This document shows positions 48,118-56,728 of a stretch of DNA of 64,000 bases, one piece after another (within the stretch, counting starts at the first letter, position 1; each line of letters starts with the position of its first letter). Below the pieces are notes generated by a model. It was not told where the DNA came from. It did no database searches and saw nothing but the letters and a program-made list of their open reading frames with translations. Source of the DNA: Lysobacter_K koreensis. Its GTDB lineage: Bacteria > Pseudomonadota > Gammaproteobacteria > Xanthomonadales > Xanthomonadaceae. The translations under genes were made by a program, and so were the position numbers. Location: assembly GCF_042677045.1 (NCBI RefSeq), contig NZ_JBHTIH010000002.1, forward strand, positions 806,001-870,000, given 5' to 3'.

Positions 48118-49218
48118 ATGATTTTCGAAACCCTCGACACTTTCGGCCACGAGCAGGTCGTGTTCTGCCACAACAAGGACGCCGGCCTGAAGGCCATCAT
48201 CGCGATCCACAACACGGTGCTCGGTCCGGCCCTGGGTGGCACGCGCATGTGGCCGTACAAGACCGAGGCCGACGCGCTCAACGACGTGCTCCGCTTGAGC
48301 CGCGGCATGACCTACAAGAACGCGGTCGCCGGCCTCAACATCGGCGGCGGCAAGGCGGTGATCATCGCCGACCCCGCGGTCGACAAGTCCGAAGCGCTGT
48401 TCCGCGCGTTCGGCCAGTTCGTCGAGTCGCTGGGTGGCCGGTACATCACCGCCGAGGACGTCGGCGTGGACGTCAACGACATGGAGTTCGTGTACCGCGA
48501 GACCGAGTACGTCACCGGCGTGCACCAGGTCCACGGCGGTTCGGGCGACCCGTCGCCGTTCACCGCCTACGGCACGCTGCAGGGCCTGATGGCCTCGCTC
48601 AACAAGCGCTTCGGCGACGAGGAAGTCGGCAAGTACAGCTACGCCGTGCAGGGCCTGGGCCACGTCGGCATGGAGTACGTGAAGCTGCTGAAGGAACGCG
48701 GCGCCAAGATCTTCGTCACCGACATCAACAAGGGCCTGGTCGACAAGGCCGTGTCCGAGTACGGCGCCGAGGCCGTGGGCCTGGACGAGATCTACGACGT
48801 GCCGGCCGACGTGTACTCGCCGTGCGCGCTGGGCGGCACCGTCAACGAGCAGACCTTGCCGCGCCTGAAGGCCAAGATCATCTGCGGCGCGGCCAACAAC
48901 CAGCTGGCCAACAACGCGATCGGCGACGAAGTGGCCAAGCGCGGCATCCTGTACGCACCGGACTACGCGGTGAATGCCGGCGGCGTGATGAACGTGTCGC
49001 TCGAGATCGACGGCTACAACCGCGAACGCGCGATGCGCATGATGCGCACGATCTACCACAACCTCGCGCGCATCTTCGAGATCGCCGAGCGCGACGGCAT
49101 CCCGACCTACAAGGCCGCCGACCGCCTCGCCGAGGAGCGCATCACCGCCATCGGCAAGCTCAAGCTGCCGCTGGGCCGCGCGGCGCCGCGCTTCCAGGGC
49201 CGCATCCGCGGGCACTGA
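48118..49218 (+). CDS. ldh: Leucine (Glu/Leu/Phe/Val) dehydrogenase
   Basis: A 366-residue NAD-dependent dehydrogenase converting branched-chain amino acids to 2-oxo acids. It shows the family core GPALGGTRMWPY, catalytic Lys67 and Lys79 (MTYKNAV and GGGKAVI), Asp in AEDVGVDVND, the Rossmann GLGHVGMEYVKLL, and ICGAANNQLAN. The length is normal. Leucine would feed the downstream isovaleryl-CoA steps encoded in this same region. Confidence 0.92.
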   Translation: MIFETLDTFGHEQVVFCHNKDAGLKAIIAIHNTVLGPALGGTRMWPYKTEADALNDVLRLSRGMTYKNAVAGLNIGGGKAVIIADPAVDKSEALFRAFGQFVESLGGRYITAEDVGVDVNDMEFVYRETEYVTGVHQVHGGSGDPSPFTAYGTLQGLMASLNKRFGDEEVGKYSYAVQGLGHVGMEYVKLLKERGAKIFVTDINKGLVDKAVSEYGAEAVGLDEIYDVPADVYSPCALGGTVNEQTLPRLKAKIICGAANNQLANNAIGDEVAKRGILYAPDYAVNAGGVMNVSLEIDGYNRERAMRMMRTIYHNLARIFEIAERDGIPTYKAADRLAEERITAIGKLKLPLGRAAPRFQGRIRGH

Positions 49219-49322
49219 GCGTTGTGAAGTAGTGACGATGACGGGGCCGAGTGCCCCGTCGTTGTTTGCGGCAAGCGACCACCCGATTCACGTCAGAAAA
49301 CTCGGCCTGCGACTCCCACGCT

Positions 49323-49405
49323 CGTCATTCCCGCGGAAGCGGGAATCCAGCGACTTCAGGCACACCGAGCAAAGACGCTAGATTCCTGCGTTCGCAGGAA
49401 TGACG
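49323..49405 (+). repeat. CGTCATTCCC-type inverted-end repeat
   Basis: The ends are CGTCATTCC and GGAATGACG. Within it, ATTCCC-N8-GGGAAT (49327-49346) has the form of the dRS3 repeats known from Neisseria, and a second hairpin follows (ATTCCTGCG...CGCAGGAAT). It lies upstream of the isovaleryl-CoA dehydrogenase gene, 35 nt before its start. Confidence 0.75.
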
Positions 49406-49439
49406 ATCGAAACCGATCAGCACTGCAACAGGAGTTCCG

Positions 49440-50612
49440 ATGCGCCCTTTCCCCCTAGGTGAAGAAATCGATGCGCTGCGCGACGCCGTGCGCCGGTTCG
49501 CCGATGCGCAGATCGCGCCGCGCGCCGAGCAGATCGACCACGACAACGTGTTCCCGCTCGACCTGTGGCCGAAGCTGGGCGAGATGGGCCTGCTCGGCCT
49601 GACCGTGCCGGGCGAGTACGGCGGCAGCGAGATGGGCTACCTCGCGCACCTGGTGGCGATGGAGGAGATCTCGCGCGCGTCCGGTTCGGTCGGGCTGTCG
49701 TACGGCGCGCACTCCAACCTGTGCGTCAACAACCTCTACGCCAACGGCAACGAGGCGCAGCGCCACCAGTACCTGCCGAAGCTGTGCAGCGGCGAATGGA
49801 AGGGCGCGCTGGCGATGAGCGAGCCGGGTGCCGGTTCCGACGTGGTCGGCTCGATGAGCTGCCGCGCCCAGCTTCGTACAAGCGCGGGGCGCGGCGACGT
49901 CTGGGTCGCCAACGGCAGCAAGATGTGGATCACCAACGGCCCCGAGGCCGACGTGCTGGTCGTCTACATGCGCACCGCCGGCAAGGATGCCGGCAGCAAG
50001 TGCATGACCGCGTTCATCGTCGAGAAGGGCATGAAGGGCTTCAGCACCGCGCAGAAGCTCGACAAGCTCGGCATGCGCGGCTCCAACACCTGCGAGCTGG
50101 TGTTCGAGGACTGCGAGATCCCGGCCGAGAACGTGCTGGGCGAGGTCCACAACGGCGTCAAGGTGCTGATGTCGGGCCTCAACACCGAACGCCTGGTGCT
50201 GACCGGCGGCCCGCTCGGGCTGATGCAGGCCGCGCTCGACATCGCCCTGCCCTACGTGCGCGAGCGCAAGCAGTTCGACCAGGCGATCGGCACCTTCGGG
50301 CTGATGCAGGGCAAGATCGCCGACATGTACACCTCGCTGCAGTCGTCGCGCGCGTTCGCCTACCAGGTGGGCCGCGACTACGACGCCGGGCACAAGTCGC
50401 GCGTCGATGCGGCCGCGTGCCTGCTGCACGCCAGCGACGCCGCGGTGCAGGTCACGCTGGAGGCGATCCAGGCCCTCGGCGGCAACGGCTACATCAACGA
50501 GTACCCGACCGGCCGCCTGCTGCGCGATGCCAAGCTGTACGCGATCGGCGCCGGCACCAACGAGATCCGCCGCATGCTGATCGGGCGCGAGCTGTTCGAC
50601 GGCAAGAGCTGA
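49440..50612 (+). CDS. liuA: Isovaleryl-CoA dehydrogenase
   Basis: A 390-residue acyl-CoA dehydrogenase that oxidises isovaleryl-CoA to 3-methylcrotonyl-CoA in leucine breakdown, using FAD. Its family signature is GALAMSEPGAGSDVVGSM, and the catalytic Glu is in GLNTERLVLTGGPLGLMQ, the position used by isovaleryl-CoA dehydrogenase. GGNGYINEYPTGRLLRDAK and GAGTNEIRR close the sequence. An AGGAG site precedes ATG 49440. It is 221 nt from leucine dehydrogenase and is followed by a bidirectional terminator. Confidence 0.93.
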   Translation: MRPFPLGEEIDALRDAVRRFADAQIAPRAEQIDHDNVFPLDLWPKLGEMGLLGLTVPGEYGGSEMGYLAHLVAMEEISRASGSVGLSYGAHSNLCVNNLYANGNEAQRHQYLPKLCSGEWKGALAMSEPGAGSDVVGSMSCRAQLRTSAGRGDVWVANGSKMWITNGPEADVLVVYMRTAGKDAGSKCMTAFIVEKGMKGFSTAQKLDKLGMRGSNTCELVFEDCEIPAENVLGEVHNGVKVLMSGLNTERLVLTGGPLGLMQAALDIALPYVRERKQFDQAIGTFGLMQGKIADMYTSLQSSRAFAYQVGRDYDAGHKSRVDAAACLLHASDAAVQVTLEAIQALGGNGYINEYPTGRLLRDAKLYAIGAGTNEIRRMLIGRELFDGKS

Positions 50613-50629
50613 GCCGGGAACCTTGCGGC

Positions 50630-50664
50630 AAAAAAAAAAGCCGCCGCGATTGCGGCGGTTTTTT
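50630..50664. terminator. Bidirectional intrinsic terminator
   Basis: GCCGCCGC and GCGGCGG pair around AT, with ten A on one side and six T on the other. It serves both the isovaleryl-CoA dehydrogenase gene and the convergent autotransporter gene. Confidence 0.9.
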
Positions 50665-50695
50665 ATGCCTGCGGTCTGGCGGCTGAACAGTCGGA

Positions 50696-53545
50696 CTAGA
50701 ACGACGTCGACCAACTCGCGCGTGCCTGCGTCCAGGCCTGGCCGTGTTCGTGGCGGCCATCGAGATCGAAACCGAGCCGTCCGAACGGCAGCTGCCAGCC
50801 CAGCTCCAGACCCAGTACGCCGACGTCGCGGTCCAGCCCCTGTCCGACAATCGGCGACCACACGTCCAGCGCGGCAAAGCGGGCCTCGATGTCAGCGCCG
50901 GACTGCGACAGCGTGCGCTGCCATTCCATCCGGCCGGTGATGCGCATCCGGGTCGCGCCCAGCCGCCAGTCGTGGGCGACTCGCGCGCCCAGCATCGCCT
51001 GCGTCGCCGACAGCGACGAGCCCCGTGCCGCCAGGCCGAAGCCCATCGCGCCGTTTTCCGCGAACCGGCCGCGTTCGAGCTGCAGTGCCTGCAGGCCGAC
51101 ATACGGAGTGACGCTGGCGGCGCCCGCATCGAACTGCCGACCTGCGTGGATGGCCAGCGTCGTGTAGCGGTCGGCGTAGTCGCTTTCGGCAGTGAAGCGG
51201 TCGCTGCCGAGCAGCACTTCGCGCTGCATGCGGCGGTCCATGCGGCCCGCGGCGCCGCGGCCTAGCAAGTAGTTGCCGTCGCGATTCCAGGCCGCATATA
51301 TCTGGCCTTCGGTCTGGCGATTGCGCTCGCGGTCGTTGCGCAGTGCGTGCGATGCGCGACCGGCGCTGTGGCCGAAGGCCGCCCCAAGCATCCAGTCGCC
51401 GACACGGCGGTCCTGGCCCAGCATCCAGCCGTTGGCTTCGACGTCGAAACCTGATACGGCACGCTGCGCGTTGAGGTCTTCGGCCCACGCACCGCCCATC
51501 GTCGCGCCGTGCCAGCCCGCCAGTCGCGATTCGAGCGCGTGACGGTTGCCTTCAATCGCCATGATCGCGAATGCGGTGTCGGCGGTATGCAGGTCGCCGG
51601 AAAGGCTGGAGAGGGTACGCTCCGCCGCCGCCGCGGTCGCTGCGTGCTGGATCACGCCGGCTGCGCGAATCAGGTCGGCGCTTGTCTTGCCTGTGCTGGA
51701 TTCGATGCGCTCATCGGTTCTGCGGTCGAGATCGTCGAACAGTTGCTCCAGGCGCACGGCACTGCCCAGCGATTGCGCGCTCAGGCCCATGGCTTGTGCA
51801 GCAGTCGTGACTTCCAGCCGGCTGATGTTGAGCCAGGCGTTGACGGCGTCGTAGCCGAGGGTTGCCTGCAGAAACACGCCAGGCGCCGCCGTCAACGAGC
51901 CGAAGGTGCCATTGAGGCCGCCGCTAGCGGTCAGGAATGTTTCGCGCCTGGTGGTCGAGGCCACGTAGCCCGGCGCATTGCCGAGCACGTGCAGCTCGCC
52001 GTCATTGAGACTTGCCGTACCCAGGGCATACAGCGATGTGCCGATCTCGATCGCCAAACGCGCGTTCGCAGCCTGGACGTAGTTGCCGTTGATCGAATGG
52101 TTCTGTGCACTGTAGGCGGCGAAGGTGCCGTTGTTGACGACATCGCCGCGCATGCCGGCCTGATTGCGCAGCTGCAATTGCGCGCCGGGCAGGATCGTAG
52201 TGGAGCGGGTGCCGTTGAGGCCGCCCTCGACGCTCAGGACACCGCCTTCGACACGTGTGGCGCCGGTGTACTGGGTTGCTGCGCCCAACACCAGGGTGCC
52301 ACTGCCCTGCTTGACCAGGCCACCGGCGCCCTCGGTCGGATTGCTCCAGCGCGAGGTGCCATTGAAGCTCACCGTCACATCGCCCCAGTCGAAGCGGCCC
52401 GGCCCGCCGATCGCCTTGCCGACATCCAGCAGGCCGTAGCCGAAGGTCGCATCCACGCCGGAAGTGCCGACGTCACGAGCGGTACCCAGCAAGGTCTGCC
52501 GCACGAGGTCGTTGTTGAAATACGGGAACGCCTGCCACACCAGCGCCGCGGCACCCGACACCTGCGGCGCCGCAAACGAGGTGCCTTTCCAGTTCCAGTA
52601 GGTCGGGTTGGTCGGGGAATCGTTGGTTCCAGTCGCCACGACGTTGCCCGGCGCGACCAGGCAGTAGCGCATCGCGATGCCGCAGGCGTTCGAATAGCTC
52701 GCCAGTTGGGACGGGTTGTCGGTATCCAGCGCCGCCACCGCGAGCCAGCCGCGCTCCAGGTCGGCCGCCGGCAGCGTGCCGCCGGGCCCCGCCTTGCTCG
52801 GCAACGCCGCCGTGTCCGACGGATTGGCAAAGCCTGAGTTGCCGGTCGCGAACACCACCAACCCGTTGTTGGCAAGGATGAAGGGCCGGTACTCGTCGGC
52901 GATGGGCGCGGTGGCATTGAGGTTGGTCCAATACAGGCCGCCCCAGGAGTTGTTCATGACCCGCGCGCCGCGGTCAATCAGGTCCTGGTGGATCGGCTTC
53001 AAGCCGAGTGCGCCGCTGACTTCGTTGCCCTGCCCCGAGCCGTCATCGACCGGCGGCTTGTCGGAGATGATCCGCGCGGAAATGATCGAAGCGCCCGGCG
53101 CGATGCCGCCCGGCCATTCCCCGAAAGCCCGCCCCGCCATGATCTGCGCCACGGCCGTGCCGTGACCGACCACGTCGTCCACCGTCAGGTTGTTCGACGA
53201 AGAACTGATGTAGACGAGGTTGTGGGGCACCCGACCTTGCAGCGCGGGATGGTTGCGGTTCACGCCGCTGTCGACCACGCCGATCGCCACGCCCTGGCCG
53301 GTGATGCCCACCGAATGTGCGGCTGCGGCGCCGGTCAGCGCCAAGTGCTTGCTGAAGCTGGGATTCGCGGCCCCCACCACCGGCGGCGGCGGCGGTGCCG
53401 TCGGCGGTGGGGCTGCCGGTGGCGGGTCGGCGCGAACACTACCGCCTCCACCACCCCCGCCACCGCAGGCCGCAAGCAACAACGTGACAAAGATCCCCGA
53501 AGCCGCACGCATCGCGCGCGGAGAAAAGCCGCCCCTGCCGTTCAT
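50696..53545 (-). CDS. Subtilisin-like serine protease autotransporter
   Basis: A 949-residue protein. The signal region carries a lipobox-like LAAC (Cys27) followed by a Gly run. The passenger is a subtilisin: Asp92 (VVDSGVN), His128 (GHGTAVA) and Ser323 (GTSFAAP), with NNSWGG for the oxyanion side. A beta-helix-like region with autotransporter repeats (GSGTLVLGAATQYTGATRVE) links to a C-terminal barrel of about 250 residues ending in F. It would reach the surface through the outer membrane and may be released. ATG 53545 has an AAGGGAA site. Lipidation of the N-terminus is uncertain. Confidence 0.9.
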   Translation of the reverse strand: MNGRGGFSPRAMRAASGIFVTLLLAACGGGGGGGGSVRADPPPAAPPPTAPPPPPVVGAANPSFSKHLALTGAAAAHSVGITGQGVAIGVVDSGVNRNHPALQGRVPHNLVYISSSSNNLTVDDVVGHGTAVAQIMAGRAFGEWPGGIAPGASIISARIISDKPPVDDGSGQGNEVSGALGLKPIHQDLIDRGARVMNNSWGGLYWTNLNATAPIADEYRPFILANNGLVVFATGNSGFANPSDTAALPSKAGPGGTLPAADLERGWLAVAALDTDNPSQLASYSNACGIAMRYCLVAPGNVVATGTNDSPTNPTYWNWKGTSFAAPQVSGAAALVWQAFPYFNNDLVRQTLLGTARDVGTSGVDATFGYGLLDVGKAIGGPGRFDWGDVTVSFNGTSRWSNPTEGAGGLVKQGSGTLVLGAATQYTGATRVEGGVLSVEGGLNGTRSTTILPGAQLQLRNQAGMRGDVVNNGTFAAYSAQNHSINGNYVQAANARLAIEIGTSLYALGTASLNDGELHVLGNAPGYVASTTRRETFLTASGGLNGTFGSLTAAPGVFLQATLGYDAVNAWLNISRLEVTTAAQAMGLSAQSLGSAVRLEQLFDDLDRRTDERIESSTGKTSADLIRAAGVIQHAATAAAAERTLSSLSGDLHTADTAFAIMAIEGNRHALESRLAGWHGATMGGAWAEDLNAQRAVSGFDVEANGWMLGQDRRVGDWMLGAAFGHSAGRASHALRNDRERNRQTEGQIYAAWNRDGNYLLGRGAAGRMDRRMQREVLLGSDRFTAESDYADRYTTLAIHAGRQFDAGAASVTPYVGLQALQLERGRFAENGAMGFGLAARGSSLSATQAMLGARVAHDWRLGATRMRITGRMEWQRTLSQSGADIEARFAALDVWSPIVGQGLDRDVGVLGLELGWQLPFGRLGFDLDGRHEHGQAWTQARASWSTSF

Positions 53546-53664
53546 CCATTCCCTTCTCGGCGTCGCCGTCCGCCCCCGCGGACCCGCGCACCAACCTTCG
53601 TTCTAATCCATGGCGCTGCGCGCGACAATCGGAATCCGTCCAACATCGACCATCCGAGGCGCGC

Positions 53665-54261
53665 ATGGCCGGCGGTGCGCCGCGCAGCGATCCCATCGTC
53701 ACCCGCCCACTGACCGCATCCGATTGGCCGCTGATCGAGGCCCTGTTCGGCGACAACGGTGCCTGTGGCGGTTGCTGGTGCATGTGGTGGCGCGTGCCGA
53801 TGGGCGGCAAGACCTGGGAGGCCGCCAAGGGCGCGCCCAATCGGGCGGCGCTCAAGGCGTTGGTCGAGTCGGGCCAAGCGTGCGGCGTGCTCGCCCTGCA
53901 CGGCCCGGCGCCGGTCGGTTGGTGCGGCATCGGCCCGCGCTCCACGTTTCCCCGGATCGAACGCAGCAAAGCATTGGAGCGGCCCTGGGGACCGGGCACC
54001 TGGTCGCTCAATTGCCTTTTTGTCCCGGCCCGCTGGCGCGGCCGCGGCGTGGCGACGGCGCTGGTCGCCGCGGCGGTGCAACTGGCGCGCGTTTCGGGCG
54101 CTGCGGAAATCGAGGCGTATCCACAGGCCGTCAGACCGGGGGAACGCCAGGCCGGCGCCTTCATCTGGACCGGCGTGCCGAGCCTGTTTCTCGCCGCAGG
54201 TTTCCGACCCGTTCATGCGCCGGCGCGCGGTCGTGGCCTTTACCTGCTGGGCTTGCGCTGA
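53665..54261 (+). CDS. GNAT family N-acetyltransferase
   Basis: A 198-residue protein with the acetyl-CoA-binding core LFVPARWRGRGVATALVAAA and a preceding PVGWCGIGPRSTFPRI. The N-terminal CGGCWCMWWRVP cluster recurs in one subgroup of GNAT proteins. Acetyl transfer to an unknown amine is expected. It is divergent from the autotransporter and followed by acetyl-CoA acetyltransferase. Confidence 0.85.
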   Translation: MAGGAPRSDPIVTRPLTASDWPLIEALFGDNGACGGCWCMWWRVPMGGKTWEAAKGAPNRAALKALVESGQACGVLALHGPAPVGWCGIGPRSTFPRIERSKALERPWGPGTWSLNCLFVPARWRGRGVATALVAAAVQLARVSGAAEIEAYPQAVRPGERQAGAFIWTGVPSLFLAAGFRPVHAPARGRGLYLLGLR

Positions 54262-54353
54262 ATCGACAACAACCGGTTTGCGGCGGTGCAGCATAGCGTC
54301 GCATAATCGGTGGATGCCGGCCCCGCGCCGGCCAGATTCGTGTGGAGTCCGCC

Positions 54354-55529
54354 ATGAGTGATGTCGTCATCGTCGGTGCCAAGCGCACCGCCATCGGTTC
54401 CTTCCTCGGCCAGTTCACCGGCGTGCCGACGCCGACCTTGGGCACCGCCGCGATTGTTGGTGCGCTCGAGCACGCCGGCCTCGCGGCCGACCAGGTCGAC
54501 GAGGTCATCATGGGCTGCGTGCTGCCGGCCGGCCTCGGCCAGGCCCCGGCCCGCCAGGCATCGCTCGGCGCCGGCATCCCGGCGTCGGCCGGGTGCACCA
54601 CCATCAACAAGGTCTGCGGCTCGGGCATGAAGGCGATCATGTTCGGCCACGACCTGATCAAGGCCGGCTCGGCGCAGGTCGTGGTCGCCGGCGGCATGGA
54701 GTCGATGACCAACGCCCCGCACCTGCTCAACAACTCGCGCACCGGCGTGCGTTACGGCAGCGCCGAGTTCCTCGACCACATGGCGTGGGACGGCCTGACC
54801 AACCCGTACGACGGCAAGGCGATGGGCGTGTTCGGCGACATGGCCTGCGTGGCCTACGGCTTCGACCGGGCCGCGCTCGACGCGTATTCCGAGGAAAGCG
54901 TGAAGCGCGCCCAGGCGGCGCAGGCGTCGGGCGGCTTCAAGGACGAGATCGTCCCGGTCACCGTCAAGGGCCGCAAGGGCGAGGTCGTCGTCGACAGCGA
55001 CGAGGAACCGGGCAAGGTCGACACCAGCAAGATCCCCGGCCTGCGCGCGGCGTTCGGCAAGGATGGCGTGCTGACCGCCGCGTCTTCGTCCAAGATTTCC
55101 GACGGCGCTGCCGCCAGCGTGTTGATGAGCGCGGAGGAAGCCGCCCGGCGCGGCTTGAAGCCGCTGGCGCGCATCGTTGCCCACGCCGGCCATGCCCAAG
55201 CCCCGGAGTGGTTCACGACTGCGCCGATCAAAGCGATCTCCAATGTGCTCGAGAAGGCCGGCTGGACGGTCGCCGATGTCGACCTGTTCGAGGTCAACGA
55301 GGCATTCGCGTGCGTCGCGATGGCGCCGATGAAGGACCTGGGCATCCCCCACGACAAGATCAACGTCAACGGCGGGGCCTGCGCACTGGGCCACCCGATC
55401 GGGGCCAGCGGCGCTCGCCTGGTCGTCACCCTGCTGAATGCCCTGCGTACGCGCGGCGGCAAGCGCGGGGTGGCGTCGCTGTGCATCGGCGGCGGCGAGG
55501 CAACGGCCGTAGCACTTGAGTTGCTGTAA
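54354..55529 (+). CDS. Acetyl-CoA C-acetyltransferase
   Basis: A 391-residue thiolase: active Cys in AGCTTINKVCGSGMKA, His in NGGACALGHPIGASGARLV with the second Cys, and NEAFACVAM. It condenses two acetyl-CoA or cleaves acetoacetyl-CoA, so it fits the end of leucine breakdown (acetoacetate to acetyl-CoA) or polyhydroxyalkanoate synthesis. ATG 54354 follows GGAG. It matches atoB/phaA-type enzymes without allowing a choice between them. Confidence 0.92.
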   Translation: MSDVVIVGAKRTAIGSFLGQFTGVPTPTLGTAAIVGALEHAGLAADQVDEVIMGCVLPAGLGQAPARQASLGAGIPASAGCTTINKVCGSGMKAIMFGHDLIKAGSAQVVVAGGMESMTNAPHLLNNSRTGVRYGSAEFLDHMAWDGLTNPYDGKAMGVFGDMACVAYGFDRAALDAYSEESVKRAQAAQASGGFKDEIVPVTVKGRKGEVVVDSDEEPGKVDTSKIPGLRAAFGKDGVLTAASSSKISDGAAASVLMSAEEAARRGLKPLARIVAHAGHAQAPEWFTTAPIKAISNVLEKAGWTVADVDLFEVNEAFACVAMAPMKDLGIPHDKINVNGGACALGHPIGASGARLVVTLLNALRTRGGKRGVASLCIGGGEATAVALELL

Positions 55530-55570
55530 GAAGTTAAAAACGCGTTGTGCAAAAAAAACCGGCCAGCCGC

Positions 55571-55598
55571 TTGACACACGTAACTGGCTTGTCATCAT
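55571..55598 (+). promoter_or_regulatory. Sigma-70-like promoter of the Ala-rich lipoprotein gene
   Basis: TTGACA (55571-55576) and CATCAT (55593-55598) are spaced by 16 nt. The gene starts 53 nt beyond and there is a clear GAGGAA ribosome site. Confidence 0.6.
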
Positions 55599-55650
55599 GT
55601 TATCGGCGCGCAATAGCGCGTTGCCTAAATAAACGACGAGGAATTGAATC

Positions 55651-56028
55651 ATGACCATGAACAAGGCGCTGCTCGCCCTGGCCCTGGCTTTTGCCGTGGC
55701 TGCTTGCTCGAACACCGACCAGGCTGCTGACTCCGCTGCCGAAGCCACCGAAGCCGCTGGCGAAGCGCAGGAAGCTGCCAACAACGCCGCCGTCGCTGGC
55801 GACGCCGCTGCTGCTGACGCTGCCCAGGCTGCTGCCGACACCGCCGCTTCGGCTGCCGACGCTGCCGCCACCTCGGCCGACGCCGCCGCCGCCGCTGGCA
55901 CCGTGACCGGTGCCGACGACGCCGCCGACGCTGCCGAGCAGGCCGCCGACGCCGCCGAGCAGGCGCAGGATTCGGCTGAAGAGGCTGCTGCCTCGGCCGA
56001 CGCCAAGAACAACACCGACGGCAAGTAA
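55651..56028 (+). CDS. Ala-rich lipoprotein 1
   Basis: A 125-residue protein with lipobox VAAC and a mature region of nearly half Ala with regular Asp/Glu/Ser (ADAAQAAADTAASAADAAAT), consistent with a long amphipathic helix like an alanine zipper. The codons are strongly biased, which suggests high expression. It has its own promoter and terminator. A second, similar gene follows at 56193. Probably an envelope structural lipoprotein; function unknown. Confidence 0.78.
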   Translation: MTMNKALLALALAFAVAACSNTDQAADSAAEATEAAGEAQEAANNAAVAGDAAAADAAQAAADTAASAADAAATSADAAAAAGTVTGADDAADAAEQAADAAEQAQDSAEEAAASADAKNNTDGK

Positions 56029-56056
56029 TCGCCCAAGCTGTTGCTACAAAATGGAG

Positions 56057-56083
56057 AAGCCGCCGGCTTGCCGGCGGCTTTTT
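56057..56083 (+). terminator. Intrinsic terminator of lipoprotein 1
   Basis: AAGCCGCCGG and CCGGCGGCTT pair around CTTG and are followed by TTT. Confidence 0.88.
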
Positions 56084-56192
56084 CCATGTGTCAGTGAACG
56101 ATAGAACCCGGCATCGAGCCGGATAGCTGCGCGCACTGGCGTTGCCTGACGTTTTGTTTTCCTTCTTTCAGACAACTCCTTCGGAGACAACC

Positions 56193-56552
56193 ATGAACAC
56201 CAAGCTTTTCGTCCTCCTCGCTGCTTCCGTCCTGGCCCTGTCGGCTTGCAAGAACGAAACCGCCACCGCCCAGGGTGAGGCTGCCGAAGCCGCCGCCGCG
56301 ACCGACGCCGCTGGCGCCGCCGCCGCCGACGCCGCTGCCGCTGCCGGTACCGCCGCCGCTGAAGGCGTTGACGCTGCCGCTGCCGCCACCGGCGAAGCCG
56401 CTGCCGAAGTCGGCGCCAACGTCGAGCAGGCTACCGACGCCGCTGCCGCTGCCGCTGCCGAAGCCACCGCCGATGCCGCGCAGAACACCGCCGACGCCGC
56501 GCAGAACGTTGCCGACAAGGCCGACGCCGCTGCTGAAGAAGTCAAGAAGTAA
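56193..56552 (+). CDS. Ala-rich lipoprotein 2
   Basis: A 119-residue protein with lipobox LSAC, then a helical Ala/Glu/Asp-rich region (ADAAAAAGTAAAEGVDAAAA) and a more regular C-terminus AAQNTADAAQNVADKADAAA. It is related in kind to the previous gene but not an obvious copy. GGAGA precedes ATG 56193 by 5 nt, and a strong terminator follows at 56579. Separate terminators suggest that both are transcribed and expressed individually. Confidence 0.78.
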   Translation: MNTKLFVLLAASVLALSACKNETATAQGEAAEAAAATDAAGAAAADAAAAAGTAAAEGVDAAAAATGEAAAEVGANVEQATDAAAAAAAEATADAAQNTADAAQNVADKADAAAEEVKK

Positions 56553-56578
56553 TAGCTTCTTTTCTTCGCGTGACATCG

Positions 56579-56608
56579 AAAGGCCCGCGCAAGCGGGCCT
56601 TTCTTTTT
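56579..56608 (+). terminator. Intrinsic terminator of lipoprotein 2
   Basis: AAAGGCCCGC and GCGGGCCTTT pair around GCAA and are followed by CTTTTT. Confidence 0.88.
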
Positions 56609-56728
56609 GCGGCACGCCCATCGATTAGCCTGCACCCAGCGTTCGCGCTGTCGGTGCCGCGCGCCGGGCCGATTGGCCGCTCGCGATGCTTTGTGGTCTG
56701 ATGCCGCGTCCTCGCAAGCCGCACATCC

